Below, piece after piece: positions 1-9,588 of a DNA stretch of 64,000 nucleotides (position 1 is its first letter; the number at the start of each line of letters is the position of its first letter). Below the pieces are notes generated by a model. That model had not been told where the DNA came from, made no database searches, and saw nothing but the letters and a program-made list of their open reading frames with translations. Location: assembly GCF_000737785.1 (NCBI RefSeq), contig NZ_JPRO01000012.1, positions 62,001 through 126,000 of the forward strand, in the 5' to 3' direction. This DNA comes from Chryseobacterium luteum. GTDB lineage: Bacteria > Bacteroidota > Bacteroidia > Flavobacteriales > Weeksellaceae. Made by a program: the position numbers and the translations under genes.

Positions 1-188
1 TTCACTTCATCTATTTTCAAAGCAATTTCAGGCATTCCCTGAAGACCAAATTTGAACCCGTTATCTCTGGTTTCAAATTTCTGAAGACCGTCCGGCATAA
101 AATCTTTATAGTTTTCAGGCGATTTCAATATTTCAGACAAGTCTTTAGATGATTTATTGACAATAATCTTTCGTCCTTCTAAATTCAT
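1..188 (-). CDS. SRPBCC-like protein, N-terminal part (cut by window edge)
   Basis: The first 62 residues of a minus-strand gene run off the left edge of the window. The visible protein begins MNLEGRKIIVNKSSKDLSEI and continues with an FKFGLQGMPEIALKI segment. The pattern of an N-terminal beta strand, a helix and then a turn-rich beta hairpin fits the START/SRPBCC fold, and a small SRPBCC protein at this position beside a Nudix gene is what I recall from related Flavobacteria. No ligand or function can be inferred. The ATG at 186-188 is the only plausible start. The gene is divergent from the Nudix gene, with 40 bases between the two starts. Confidence 0.55.
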   Translation of the reverse strand, partial: MNLEGRKIIVNKSSKDLSEILKSPENYKDFMPDGLQKFETRDNGFKFGLQGMPEIALKIDEV

Positions 189-228
189 TTTTTATTTTTG
201 TATTTAAATTCTTAATTCTTACAAATAT

Positions 229-840
229 ATGTATAAAGTTTTTGTGAACGAAAAAAAATTATTAGTGTCTCAGCATCCCGAGCATCTTGAAAAAGAGCTT
301 AGGTACGAAAGTTTCACAACTTTAGAGATTGCATTGGATATTTTGGAAAATACTTCTGTGAAAGAACTCAATGTTTTCGGTGAGAATATTGAAGAAATCT
401 GGGGCGAATTCCAGAAGCTTTTCAGAATCATAGAAGCTGCGGGCGGCCTTGTCAACAACCCTGAGGGAGATCTGCTTTTTATTAAAAGATTGGGCAAATG
501 GGATCTTCCCAAGGGAAAGATGGAAAAAGGAGAATCCCGTGAGGAATCTGCGGTAAGGGAAATTGAAGAAGAAACCGGGCTGAGAGACGTGGAACTGGTA
601 AAATTCATCAATACGACATACCATATCTATATTGAAAGAAACGGTGAAAAAATCCTAAAATGCACGCACTGGTTTGAAATGGACTTCAATGGTGAGGACA
701 CTTCAAAACCACAGATAGAAGAAGGGATTACGGAAGTTGCCTGGAAAAACACCACTCAGATTGAAGATGAAGTTTTCCCAAGCACTTTTCAAAATATTAA
801 ACTAATTGTGAAAGAATTCTGGAAATCAAAGCTTAAATAA
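229..840 (+). CDS. Nudix hydrolase family protein
   Basis: This 203-residue protein has a perfect Nudix box at residues 96-118 (G-x5-E-x7-REIEEETGL), which binds the divalent metal and positions a nucleoside-diphosphate-linked substrate for hydrolysis. The Nudix domain covers roughly residues 68-195. The first 65 residues are an extra N-terminal region without a recognised motif. The substrate cannot be read from the sequence. The protein is probably cytosolic, since no signal peptide is present. The 3' end overlaps the end of convergent murF by 8 bases. The family call is firm; the specificity is unknown. Confidence 0.88.
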   Translation: MYKVFVNEKKLLVSQHPEHLEKELRYESFTTLEIALDILENTSVKELNVFGENIEEIWGEFQKLFRIIEAAGGLVNNPEGDLLFIKRLGKWDLPKGKMEKGESREESAVREIEEETGLRDVELVKFINTTYHIYIERNGEKILKCTHWFEMDFNGEDTSKPQIEEGITEVAWKNTTQIEDEVFPSTFQNIKLIVKEFWKSKLK

Positions 841-2104
841 ATTCGATAGACTTTTCAAGCGCAATGCCGCGTGAACCTTTTAACAGGATATTTTCAGAAT
901 GAATCTTATTCTGTCTGAGGTATTCTATCAGTTCAGCGGTATTTTCAAAAGATAATGATGAAGGATTGACAGCTTTAAAATACTTTCCTACAGTAATGAT
1001 CTGGTCAAAAGCCAATTCACGGGCAAGCTTTAAGATATTCTGATGTTCTTTTTCACTTTCCTCTCCCAATTCAAGCATATCACCGATAATAACGGTTTTA
1101 CTGCCCTCAAAAGTCACAAAATTATGCAGTGAGGCCGTCATGGAGCTTGGATTGGCATTGTAGGTATCCAGAACCAATGTTGTATTTTCTTTTTTCACGA
1201 CCTGCGAGCGCATATTGGTTGGAGTATAGTGTTCAACAGCATGCTTTATTTTTTCAAAGCCGATTCCGAAGTAAAGACCAAGGCTGGCTGCTGCGCATAA
1301 ATTAGTAAAGTTATATTCTCCCGTCAGCTTAGAAACGGCTTTTATCCCATGATATTCTAATCCTACAAAGTGTTCTTCGGAAAACAGTCCGAACTGATAA
1401 TCGGAAGTATCTTTTCCAAAGGTAATTTTTGGGGTATAGTTTTCTGTTTTTTCTGTCTGTACAGGATCATTCTCATTCACAACAATCGTTTGATGGTGGC
1501 TTTTCAGATAATCATAAAGTTCAGATTTTCCTTTGATCACGCCTTCAAATCCACCAAAACCTTCCAGATGCGCTTTTCCAAAGTTGGTAATATATCCAAA
1601 ATCCGGCTGAGAAATGGTGCATAAAAGCTCAATCTCCTTCTGATGATTGGCCCCCATTTCTACCACAGCCATTTCATGCTCCGGTTTAATGGAAAGAATA
1701 GTTAACGGAACTCCGATATGGTTATTTAAATTTCCCGAGGTATACTGCACATTGAATTTCTCCGAAAGGACTGCATGTATGATTTCTTTGGTAGTTGTTT
1801 TCCCGTTACTTCCGGTAAGCCCGATAACAGGGATCTTAAGCTGATTTCTGTGGTAAACTGCAAGCTGCTGAAGAAATTCCAGCGTGGAAGGAACATAGAA
1901 GATATTTCTGTCCTTATTTTCAAATTCCTGCTCCTCCACAATTACGGCCAAAGCTCCGTTATCAGCAGCTTTTTCTGCCAGGGTTGCAGCGTTGAAATTT
2001 TCGCCGGAAAAGGCAAAGAAAATATCATTTCTTCCGACTTTTCTGCTGTCAATCGTTACTTTATCTGACTGTAAAAACAAAGGATAAAACTGTTCTATAT
2101 TCAT
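833..2104 (-). CDS. murF: UDP-N-acetylmuramoyl-tripeptide--D-alanyl-D-alanine ligase
   Basis: MurF adds D-Ala-D-Ala to the UDP-MurNAc-tripeptide, the last cytosolic step in making the peptidoglycan precursor. The 423-residue protein shows the Mur-ligase order: an N-terminal UDP-binding domain (about 1-90), the central ATPase with the P-loop GLTGSNGKTTTK near residues 95-106, the TYNANPSSM segment near 310, and a C-terminal ligase domain. The length is normal for MurF. It lies downstream of gldJ on the same strand, but a terminator (2121-2144) separates them. A perfect TAnnTTTG box lies 4 bases before its ATG, so it is probably transcribed alone, as a leaderless mRNA. Confidence 0.95.
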   Translation of the reverse strand: MNIEQFYPLFLQSDKVTIDSRKVGRNDIFFAFSGENFNAATLAEKAADNGALAVIVEEQEFENKDRNIFYVPSTLEFLQQLAVYHRNQLKIPVIGLTGSNGKTTTKEIIHAVLSEKFNVQYTSGNLNNHIGVPLTILSIKPEHEMAVVEMGANHQKEIELLCTISQPDFGYITNFGKAHLEGFGGFEGVIKGKSELYDYLKSHHQTIVVNENDPVQTEKTENYTPKITFGKDTSDYQFGLFSEEHFVGLEYHGIKAVSKLTGEYNFTNLCAAASLGLYFGIGFEKIKHAVEHYTPTNMRSQVVKKENTTLVLDTYNANPSSMTASLHNFVTFEGSKTVIIGDMLELGEESEKEHQNILKLARELAFDQIITVGKYFKAVNPSSLSFENTAELIEYLRQNKIHSENILLKGSRGIALEKSIEFI

Positions 2105-2108
2105 AGTT

Positions 2109-2116
2109 CAAAAATA
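2109..2116 (-). promoter_or_regulatory. murF promoter -7 box inside a terminator T-tract
   Basis: Read on the minus strand this is TATTTTTG, a full match to the Bacteroidetes -7 consensus TAnnTTTG. Only 4 bases (AACT) separate it from the murF ATG at 2104. The box lies in the T-rich tail of the gldJ terminator hairpin. Confidence 0.6.
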
Positions 2117-2144
2117 AAAAAACCTTCCGGAAATCCGGAAGGTT
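2111..2144 (-). terminator. gldJ terminator
   Basis: An 11-bp perfect stem (2121-2131 with 2134-2144, core CCTTCCGGA) has a 2-base loop and is followed on the minus strand by a T-rich tract. It lies 26 bases past the gldJ stop codon. Confidence 0.85.
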
Positions 2145-2169
2145 TTTTATAAGTATTTTTTGATAAATA

Positions 2170-3771
2170 TTATCTTCTAGTTCTGCCTTTATCGCTAGCT
2201 CTAGCATCTTGTGCAACACGGAAGCCAATCCATCCGAAAGCTTTGCCTTCGTTTTTGTATCTTCTTTGTCCCGGATCCAACCAATAGGCTGTATCCTGCC
2301 AAGATCCTCCTTTTACAACTCTTACATCATTGGATACTGCAGATGTTCTGTCTCTGGTATCTTTCTGAAGTTTCAATCTTCCTGCCGCATCTACTACAAA
2401 CCTTCTCTGAGGAGCGTTGTACATGTCAAATGAAGAAGCTGAATCTGAAGCTCTGTAATATTCTAAAGAAGACTGTCTGTCACCATCTCTGTAGTTTCTG
2501 TGATCTGCAATGGTTTCTCTTTCAAACTGTCCCGGAAGACCTTTGTAAACTAATCTTCCGTCTGCTAAAGTATCATATTTAATAGTCCCCTCATCGATCA
2601 TTTTGTAAGTTCCGTCACCGTTTCTTACAATAGCCTGAGGCATATTTCCTCTGTAGTAGTTGAAGTCGTTAAAATCTTCATCAATGATGGGTCTGTATAC
2701 GTCAGCGGTCCATTCAGAAACGTTTCCGTACATACCGTAAATTCCAAGGTCATTAGATGGATATTGTCTTACGTCAGCTGTTTGTGCAGCTCCGTCGTTT
2801 TTCCATCCTGCAATACCGGAATAGTCACCTCTTCCCATTTTGAAGTTTTCAAGGAACATTCCTTTATCTCTTCCTTTGGTACCTCTTAATCTTTCGATTT
2901 CAGGTTTCTTACCTAAGTATTGGTTATACTCTCTGTTTTTGGCCATACCAAGAGCTGCATATTCCCATTCAACTTCGGTAGGAAGTCTGAACTTCTGAAC
3001 CATTGAAGCATTTGGAGCTCTGTTTGCAGCAAGAAGTCTCTGGTTGGTTGTTTTCATACCAGCTTTCTGTTGCATTCTTTTCTCGTTGATATATCCCTGC
3101 ATTTCCGGATCATTCGATTTGAATTTATCCATGTTAAATGCCGTTCCGCCCTGGTTATTGGATTCGTTGATATACAAATCTTTAGCAATAACTCCGGCCT
3201 GCATCAAAGCTTTTTCATTCGCTCTGTCTGTAAGCCATTCACAATATCTGTTCGCCTGAGTCCAGGAAACTCCTACTACCGGGTAGTAATCGAATTCCGG
3301 AGAACGAAGATACGTTTCATTATAATCGTTTCTAGCTAGTTTGTTGTCCCATAAAAGAGTATCTGGCAAAGCGCCGTTATAGATCTCCTTGAAACTAGGG
3401 TCACTTGGTGGAAATACATACTTCAACCATGTAAGGTATTCGCGGTATTCGTAGTTAGTAATTTCTGTTTCTCCGATAAAGAATGAACTTACCTGCATCC
3501 TGCGCGGTGTGTTATTCCAATCGTGCATAACATCATCTTTCACTAATCCCATTGTAAAAGTTCCACCTTCTACATATACCATTCCTGGCCACCCCTTCTG
3601 TTTTTGTTGCTTTCCTGCAAAAAACCAACCTTGTTTTTCGTTTGGTTTCCAACCTGTCTTGCTGACAAACTTTTTAGTACCGCCCCCTTTGCTGGTCCCG
3701 GATCCGCCACAGCTGGTTAATGCAAGTGTAGAACTTAATGCTATTAATGAAAACAACTTTAGTTTTTTCAT
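2170..3771 (-). CDS. gldJ: type IX secretion / gliding lipoprotein GldJ
   Basis: GldJ is an outer-membrane lipoprotein required for gliding motility and type IX secretion in Flavobacterium; it stabilises GldK and related components. The 533-residue protein starts MKKLKLFSLI and has a lipobox ending at Cys21 (LALTSC). A formylglycine-generating-enzyme-like (FGE/sulfatase-modifying) fold follows from about residue 50 (GMVYVEGGTFTMG) to the end (VRVVKGGSW near the C-terminus). An upstream in-frame start would add 30 residues ahead of the signal peptide, so the ATG at 3771 is preferred. It is divergent from porU, the same neighbourhood as in F. johnsoniae. Gliding itself cannot be inferred, because non-gliding relatives keep this gene for secretion. 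Confidence 0.92.
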   Translation of the reverse strand: MKKLKLFSLIALSSTLALTSCGGSGTSKGGGTKKFVSKTGWKPNEKQGWFFAGKQQKQKGWPGMVYVEGGTFTMGLVKDDVMHDWNNTPRRMQVSSFFIGETEITNYEYREYLTWLKYVFPPSDPSFKEIYNGALPDTLLWDNKLARNDYNETYLRSPEFDYYPVVGVSWTQANRYCEWLTDRANEKALMQAGVIAKDLYINESNNQGGTAFNMDKFKSNDPEMQGYINEKRMQQKAGMKTTNQRLLAANRAPNASMVQKFRLPTEVEWEYAALGMAKNREYNQYLGKKPEIERLRGTKGRDKGMFLENFKMGRGDYSGIAGWKNDGAAQTADVRQYPSNDLGIYGMYGNVSEWTADVYRPIIDEDFNDFNYYRGNMPQAIVRNGDGTYKMIDEGTIKYDTLADGRLVYKGLPGQFERETIADHRNYRDGDRQSSLEYYRASDSASSFDMYNAPQRRFVVDAAGRLKLQKDTRDRTSAVSNDVRVVKGGSWQDTAYWLDPGQRRYKNEGKAFGWIGFRVAQDARASDKGRTRR

Positions 3772-3935
3772 AGTCGATATAAATATTTTCAAAGTACAAA
3801 GAAAAAATAAATTATTCAATAAATCAAGTAAACATTTGATTTTTTTGAAAAACGTTAACAAATTAATTTTATTGTATCACAATTTAATTCTAAAATTTTC
3901 ATTTTATTTGTAATTCAGAAATTTCAATAATAAAC

Positions 3936-6900
3936 ATGAAACAAAAAATCGCCTTTTTATTACTATTCTCTTTTGTATCAACACTTTGGGCCCAGAGAAA
4001 AGCCATAGAATGGGATGGCTCTAAAATTCAGGATTTTGGTGACACAAAATTAAATCTTCCAAATTTCAAAAATGAAGGTTTTTCGTTCAGCCAAAATAAT
4101 GTTTTTATCATAACTAAACAAAAAATAGGGGAAAAGCAGCTGAAAGTTTCGGATCTTGCCTGGGAAAGTGTTTCCGGTAAGGATCTGTATGATCTTGACA
4201 AGGGCAGGCTCCCGGACTACGACATTGCAGATGTTGCCTATTATACGCTGGAGGGAGAAAGGTATGCCAGCATCAGTGTGTCTTTATTTAAGAATGTAAA
4301 AGGACGTGTCCAAAGACTTTCTTCTTTTACTATTTCTGAAACGGCAACTCCCAACAATTTCAGCTCCGGCAATGCCAACAAAGTGGGAAGTACCGGAAAC
4401 CCTCTTGGGAGCGGTGGTTTTTATAAGATTAAGGTAGACAGATCCGGGGTCTTCAAGATTACATCACAATTTTTAAAAGATAACGGTATTAACCCGGCCT
4501 CTGTAAATCCGAAAAATTTCAGAATTTATGGAAATGGCGGCGTAATGCTTCCTGAGTACAATCAGGATACGAAATACAGTGCCCTTCAGGAAAATGCCAT
4601 TCAGGTAGTGGGTGAAGAAGACGGCGTATGGAATGACGGGGATTATGCCCTGTTCTATGCTCAGGGGCCGAACGGATACAATCTGTATGATGCTTCCAAC
4701 GGAAATGGCTTCAAAAGGATGGACACAAGAATGGACAGAAGCAATAATGTCAAAAATATATACGAAGATTTTTCTTACTACTTCATTAATTTTGACAAGG
4801 GTGCCGGAAAAAGAGTGCAGCCGGTTGACATTAATCTTCCGGCAGGTAATCTGATAACAAGGTATGATAATTATCAGGTGATCAACAATGATCAGAAGAA
4901 TCTCTTAAAAGTGGGAAGAATTTGGGTAGAAGAAGCTCCGTTCACTACAGATAAAGCAGTTACCTTCACTACCAATTCACCTATACAGGCCGGTGATGTT
5001 ATCCGATACAGAACACAGGTAGTAGGTTACAGATCACAGCAGAATACTGTTGAATTCAAGATCAACAACCAAAACCCGATCATGCAGAGTGTTCCTGCAA
5101 ATACCAATAGTTATGTATTTGATTTTTACCAGATGAGGTATGACGGAACGATATCCAACCTGAGCGGAAACCAGATCACCCTTAATTACGCTCCCAATAT
5201 TTCTGTAAATCCCAACGGAGTTTTCCATTTTGATTATGCTGAAGTACAGTATAAGGAAAATCTTGCTTTCAACGGAGCACAGATGAGTTTCAGGGATTTT
5301 TCCCTTACCAGCGGAACCAATACCAGTTATGGGTTCAGTATTTCCAATGCTGCCAATCTTGAGCAGGTATGGGATGTAACTGATATTACCAATGCCAACA
5401 GAAGAGTCAACAAAGCAGGTGCGGGCAGTTTTAATTTCGGTTATCTTACTTCCGATCCAAATTTCAATAATGAATTTGTGGCTTTCCGTGCTGATGCAGC
5501 CTATAACCCGCAGTTTGTGGAAAGGGTTGCCAACCAGGATCTTTCCGGACTGCAGAATTTGGATTACCTGATTATCACAGTTCCTGAAATGATGGGACAG
5601 GCACAGAGACTGGCCACCTATCACCAGACTAAAAACAATTATACCGTAGAGATCGTGGATGCTTCTAAAATTTATAATGAATTCGGAAGCGGAAGCAGGG
5701 ATCTTACTGCAATAAGGGATTTTGTGACAAAACTTAATAACAGTGGAAGACTTAAGTATGTGTTCATTCTTGGAGATGCTTCTTATGATTATAAAAACAG
5801 AATCTCCGGCAATTCCAATATCGTTTCCAGCTACCAGGGCGAAAATTCAGCAGACTTTGTGGGCTCTTTTGTAACGGATGACTATATTGTAATGACGCAG
5901 CCGCAGACTGCATCTACGATTGAAAATAACCTGCCGGACCTTCCTGTAGGCAGAATTCCTGCGGCCAATGTGACTGAAGCAGGAAATATGATAAGTAAAA
6001 CCCTTGCATATTATAATGCCCTTCCCGGGCAGTCCACTCCTTTTGGAGAATGGCGAATGAAGCTTGACTTTGTGGTGGATGATGATAAGGACGGCGGAAG
6101 CCCTTTCCATGAGGTAATGAATAATACATTATCCAGTATTTTTGAACAGCCGGGACAGCAGGACCTGAAAGAGTATAATGTACGAAAATTGTATCTGGAT
6201 GCTTTCCAGGCCCAGAGCACCGCAGCAGGACAAAGATTTCCTCAGGTAACCCAAGCCATTTCAAATGATATAGGAAACAGCCTTTATCTGTTCTATTTCG
6301 GGCATGGAGGTATCAATGGATGGGCTCAGGAAAGAGTACTGACGAGCACTGAGATTCAGAATTCCAATAATTTCTCCAATGTGTACAGCAGATTTCCGTT
6401 TGTCTCTACCATTACCTGCGAATTTACATTATGGGATGAACCGGGTACTTCTTCTGCGGGTGAACAGTTCATTAAACTTAAGCAAGGAGGTGCTGCGGCT
6501 ATGATCACCTCAAGCCGTGCCATTGGGGTAGATTACGGGCGTAACTTTACTGATCTTTATACCAAAAATATTTTCAAGCTGGTCAGCGATGATTTTGAAA
6601 CTTTAGGATATGCCCATTTAAATGCTAAAAAACAAAAAGGAGCCAATATTGACCACCTGAAAGTAAATTTACTTGGAGATCCGGCCATGAAACTGAGCAG
6701 ACCTCAAAGACAGCTTGTGATAGACAATATTGAATCACCGGTTCCGGGACTGATCAGAGGACTGGACTTTATTAAAGTGAAAGGCCATATCAACAATCCT
6801 AACGGAACAGTTAACACAACATTCAACGGTAGAGTTTCTATCAATATTTTTGATAAAAGATTAAACAAAAAGACTTTGAATAATGACGGAGTGCTGTCAC

Positions 6901-7835
6901 CTGTTATGGATTATACAGAAGAAGGAAGCGCTATTGTTAAAGCTTCAGGGATGGCAGTAAACGGGGTATTCAATGTAGAATTCTATGTTCCGAAAGACAT
7001 CAACTATGCTGTGGGACAAGGAAGAATACTGGGATATGCAGACAATAAATCAATAGATGTATTCAATAACCAGGCTGTACAGGTGGGAGATATCAACCCG
7101 AACGGGATCAATGATAATGAACCTCCAAAAATAAAGCTGTATATGAATAATACGAACTTTGCTAACGGGGGAATCACTAATCAGAACCCTATGCTTCTGG
7201 CTTGTGTTACGGATGACACGGGAATCAACTCTACCGGATCCGGTGTAGGCCATGACATTACAGTTTATCTTGACGGCCAGATCATCAATACCATTGTTCT
7301 GAACGACTTTTTTGCTTCCGGTGAAGGAAACGGATGTCTGAACCCGGGTCTTGCCGACTACCAGAAAGGAAATGTAACCTACCCTTTCAGAAACCTTGCC
7401 ATAGGACAGCATCAATTAACATTTAAAGTTTGGGATATAAACAATAATTCCACAACTGCTACGTTAAACTTTGAAGTTAAGGATGAATCCGACCAACATC
7501 TGGTGATCAACAGACCGCTGAACTGGCCGAATCCGTTTACGAATAAAACCTACATCCAGTTTGAGCATAACTGCGATGATATTTTAGATGTAAATGTTCA
7601 GATTTATACCATAACAGGAAAATTAGTAAGAACATTATCTCAGCCGGTAGTTGCAGAACCTTTCCTACAGGGCTTTAGAACGCCACGTCAGGCAATAGAA
7701 TGGGACGGAAGAGATGATTTTGGGGCAACTGTTGCAAAAGGTACGTATATTTTTAAGATATTTGCAAAAAGTCAAAATCAAGAAAAATGCAAAGGAAGTG
7801 CTACAGCTGTAGAAAAAATGGTACTTTTGAAATAA
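3936..7835 (+). CDS. porU: type IX secretion C-terminal signal peptidase PorU
   Basis: PorU is the cell-surface cysteine protease (gingipain, C25 family) that removes the C-terminal sorting domain of type IX cargo and transfers the cargo to a lipid or sugar anchor. The 1299-residue protein has an N-terminal signal peptide (cleavage near LWAQ, residue 20), an Ig-like N-terminal region, and the C25 domain at about 550-930. The catalytic pair is visible: His790 in FGHGG and Cys828 in TITCEF. The C-terminus (about 1195-1299) resembles a sorting domain (WPNPF, then GTYIFKIF), as PorU itself carries one. porV follows after 60 bases, so co-transcription is likely. Confidence 0.94.
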   Translation: MKQKIAFLLLFSFVSTLWAQRKAIEWDGSKIQDFGDTKLNLPNFKNEGFSFSQNNVFIITKQKIGEKQLKVSDLAWESVSGKDLYDLDKGRLPDYDIADVAYYTLEGERYASISVSLFKNVKGRVQRLSSFTISETATPNNFSSGNANKVGSTGNPLGSGGFYKIKVDRSGVFKITSQFLKDNGINPASVNPKNFRIYGNGGVMLPEYNQDTKYSALQENAIQVVGEEDGVWNDGDYALFYAQGPNGYNLYDASNGNGFKRMDTRMDRSNNVKNIYEDFSYYFINFDKGAGKRVQPVDINLPAGNLITRYDNYQVINNDQKNLLKVGRIWVEEAPFTTDKAVTFTTNSPIQAGDVIRYRTQVVGYRSQQNTVEFKINNQNPIMQSVPANTNSYVFDFYQMRYDGTISNLSGNQITLNYAPNISVNPNGVFHFDYAEVQYKENLAFNGAQMSFRDFSLTSGTNTSYGFSISNAANLEQVWDVTDITNANRRVNKAGAGSFNFGYLTSDPNFNNEFVAFRADAAYNPQFVERVANQDLSGLQNLDYLIITVPEMMGQAQRLATYHQTKNNYTVEIVDASKIYNEFGSGSRDLTAIRDFVTKLNNSGRLKYVFILGDASYDYKNRISGNSNIVSSYQGENSADFVGSFVTDDYIVMTQPQTASTIENNLPDLPVGRIPAANVTEAGNMISKTLAYYNALPGQSTPFGEWRMKLDFVVDDDKDGGSPFHEVMNNTLSSIFEQPGQQDLKEYNVRKLYLDAFQAQSTAAGQRFPQVTQAISNDIGNSLYLFYFGHGGINGWAQERVLTSTEIQNSNNFSNVYSRFPFVSTITCEFTLWDEPGTSSAGEQFIKLKQGGAAAMITSSRAIGVDYGRNFTDLYTKNIFKLVSDDFETLGYAHLNAKKQKGANIDHLKVNLLGDPAMKLSRPQRQLVIDNIESPVPGLIRGLDFIKVKGHINNPNGTVNTTFNGRVSINIFDKRLNKKTLNNDGVLSPVMDYTEEGSAIVKASGMAVNGVFNVEFYVPKDINYAVGQGRILGYADNKSIDVFNNQAVQVGDINPNGINDNEPPKIKLYMNNTNFANGGITNQNPMLLACVTDDTGINSTGSGVGHDITVYLDGQIINTIVLNDFFASGEGNGCLNPGLADYQKGNVTYPFRNLAIGQHQLTFKVWDINNNSTTATLNFEVKDESDQHLVINRPLNWPNPFTNKTYIQFEHNCDDILDVNVQIYTITGKLVRTLSQPVVAEPFLQGFRTPRQAIEWDGRDDFGATVAKGTYIFKIFAKSQNQEKCKGSATAVEKMVLLK

Positions 7836-7895
7836 ATTAGATAATACATAGATAATAATTATTATAAAAAACTGATAATATATAAAAGACAACAT

Positions 7896-9059
7896 ATGAA
7901 TTTAACTACTAAACTGCTTTTGGGATTTGGTTTAAGTGCTGGTTTTTTAGGCTATTCGCAAGATTTAAGTAAAATAAATCCAGTATTGACCGGAGCTCCT
8001 TTTCTAAGAATTGCACCTGATGCAAGAGCTGGAGGTATGGGAGATCAAGGGGTGGTAACTTCACCGGATGCATTTTCACAATTCTGGAATGCGGCAAAAT
8101 ATCCTTTTAGCAGAACAAGTTCTTCCATAGGTCTTAACTACACACCTTATATGGGAAAACTTACCAATGATGTATTTTTACTATATGGTGCATTCCATAA
8201 ATTTTTAGGACAGGAAGAAAGATCTACGATCTCTGCAAGTATCTATTATTTTAACATGGGTGAAGTAGACCTTACTCAATTGGTAGGTTCAGAAGTAACT
8301 TCTATGGGTACATCAAAGCCTAATGAATTTTCCATCGACGTTGCTTACGGTCTGAAACTTTCTGATTCTTACTCAATGGCCGTTACCGGTAGATTCATCC
8401 GTTCAGATTTAGCCGGAGGTTTCAACACAGACACTACCCTTAAAGCTGCCAACAGTTTTGCAGTAGATGTTTCAGGATACTATACCTCTCCAAAATTCTC
8501 AAGCTTTGGAGGTTATGATGGTAAGCTTAATGCAGGTTTAGCCATTCAGAACTTAGGTCCGAAATTAGACTATACAGGAAATGAAGAATCCAGATCTTAT
8601 CTGCCAACTATGGCAAGATTGGGACTTGGATATGATATGTATCTGGATGATATGAACAAGATCGGACTTAGCGTAGAAGGTTCAAAGATTCTGGTTCCTG
8701 GATCCGAATATGTAGGAATAGATCCCAATACAAGACAGCCCAGATACGAAATTCCGAACGTAGGCCCTATCGCCGGAATCGGAAAATCGTTCAAAAATAA
8801 AAACAGTATCATGTACAGTGGTGCTTTGGAATATTCTTATGACAATGCATTTGCAGTAAGAACAGGTTATTTCCACGAAAGTGAAGAGCAGGGAGCAAGA
8901 CAGTTCGCCACAGCAGGTATCGGATTGAAGTACCGTTCTTTCGGACTTGATATTTCTTACCTGATCAATATGTCAAAAATCAATTCTGCTTTGGATAACA
9001 CGCTTCGTTTCGGTCTTACCTGGAACATCGGTGATGAAACATCTAATGTAGATTATTAA
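7896..9059 (+). CDS. porV: type IX secretion outer-membrane protein PorV (LptO)
   Basis: PorV is a FadL-like outer-membrane beta-barrel that carries type IX cargo from the SprA/Sov translocon to PorU. The 387-residue protein has a signal peptide ending around GYSQ (residue 22), then LRIAPDARAGGMGDQGV, the conserved opening of PorV barrels, followed by alternating amphipathic strands to the C-terminus (GLTWNIGDE). Length and position directly after porU agree with the family. A hairpin terminator lies about 20 bases past the stop codon. Confidence 0.93.
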   Translation: MNLTTKLLLGFGLSAGFLGYSQDLSKINPVLTGAPFLRIAPDARAGGMGDQGVVTSPDAFSQFWNAAKYPFSRTSSSIGLNYTPYMGKLTNDVFLLYGAFHKFLGQEERSTISASIYYFNMGEVDLTQLVGSEVTSMGTSKPNEFSIDVAYGLKLSDSYSMAVTGRFIRSDLAGGFNTDTTLKAANSFAVDVSGYYTSPKFSSFGGYDGKLNAGLAIQNLGPKLDYTGNEESRSYLPTMARLGLGYDMYLDDMNKIGLSVEGSKILVPGSEYVGIDPNTRQPRYEIPNVGPIAGIGKSFKNKNSIMYSGALEYSYDNAFAVRTGYFHESEEQGARQFATAGIGLKYRSFGLDISYLINMSKINSALDNTLRFGLTWNIGDETSNVDY

Positions 9060-9081
9060 GATATTTAATTCCTCAATACAC

Positions 9082-9109
9082 AAGCCTCATTTTTATGGGG
9101 CTTTTTTTG
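9082..9109 (+). terminator. porU-porV terminator
   Basis: The stem AAGCCTCAT / ATGGGGCTT (one wobble pair) is followed by a T-run at 9102-9108, just past porV. Confidence 0.8.
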
Positions 9110-9158
9110 TGAACAGGAATTATGGTGAATTATTGTGAATAGTGAATAAGCTGCGCTG

Positions 9159-9467
9159 TCAATTTGCTTCGCAGTGAATTTTTTTTATCTTCTCTTCAAA
9201 ATCATCATTCAAAATTCACTGTGAAGCAAAATTCATCATTCACCCTCCAAAGGCAAATAATAAATCAAGTGGAATAAAATTTCCCCAAGGTACTATTTCA
9301 AATTCACCTTTCACTTGCGAAGCAAAATTCACCATTCACTCTCTAACGGCAAATAATAAATCAAGTGGAGTAAAATTTCCATAAAATTTCCCCAAGGCAC
9401 TATTTCAAATTCACCTTTCACTTGCGAAGCAAAATTCACCATTCACCTCCAACGGCAAATAATAAAA
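9159..9467. repeat. intergenic repeat block, about 96/106-bp period with inverted arm
   Basis: Within the 529-base gap between porV and the FUSC gene, a unit containing GCGAAGCAAAATTCACCATT and GGCAAATAATAAATCAAGTGG is repeated. GGCAAATAAT recurs at 9252, 9348 and 9454, offsets of 96 and 106 bases; the longer unit holds a short internal duplication around TAAAATTTCC. A copy of the AATTCACTGYGAAGCAAA motif is present in inverted orientation at 9161-9180, opposing 9213-9233. No open reading frame covers the block. It could be a decayed MITE-like or REP-type element that expanded in tandem. Spacer-like unique sequence is absent, so it is not a CRISPR array. Confidence 0.75.
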
Positions 9468-9533
9468 TCTTCACACTATATTAGTTCCAACCCCCATCAC
9501 CCAAATGATTACAGAAATATAATATATAAGTTT

Positions 9534-9565
9534 ACAAAAGTCTCAATTTTATGAGGCTTTTGTTG
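9534..9565 (+). terminator. hairpin before the FUSC gene
   Basis: A 10-bp stem AAAAGTCTCA / TGAGGCTTTT with one wobble pair is followed by a T-rich stretch. It ends 24 bases before the next ATG and may insulate the FUSC gene from the repeat block. Confidence 0.55.
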
Positions 9566-9576
9566 TTTCCAATAAT

Positions 9577-9584
9577 TAATTTTG
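9577..9584 (+). promoter_or_regulatory. FUSC gene promoter -7 box (leaderless geometry)
   Basis: TAATTTTG is a perfect TAnnTTTG. It ends 4 bases before the ATG at 9589, so the expected transcription start is at or next to the start codon. Confidence 0.6.
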
Positions 9585-9588
9585 CAGT

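Noticed and set aside
9159..9467. Possible CRISPR array
   Set aside because: Units are about 100 bases, nearly identical throughout, with no unique spacers, and no cas genes are nearby.
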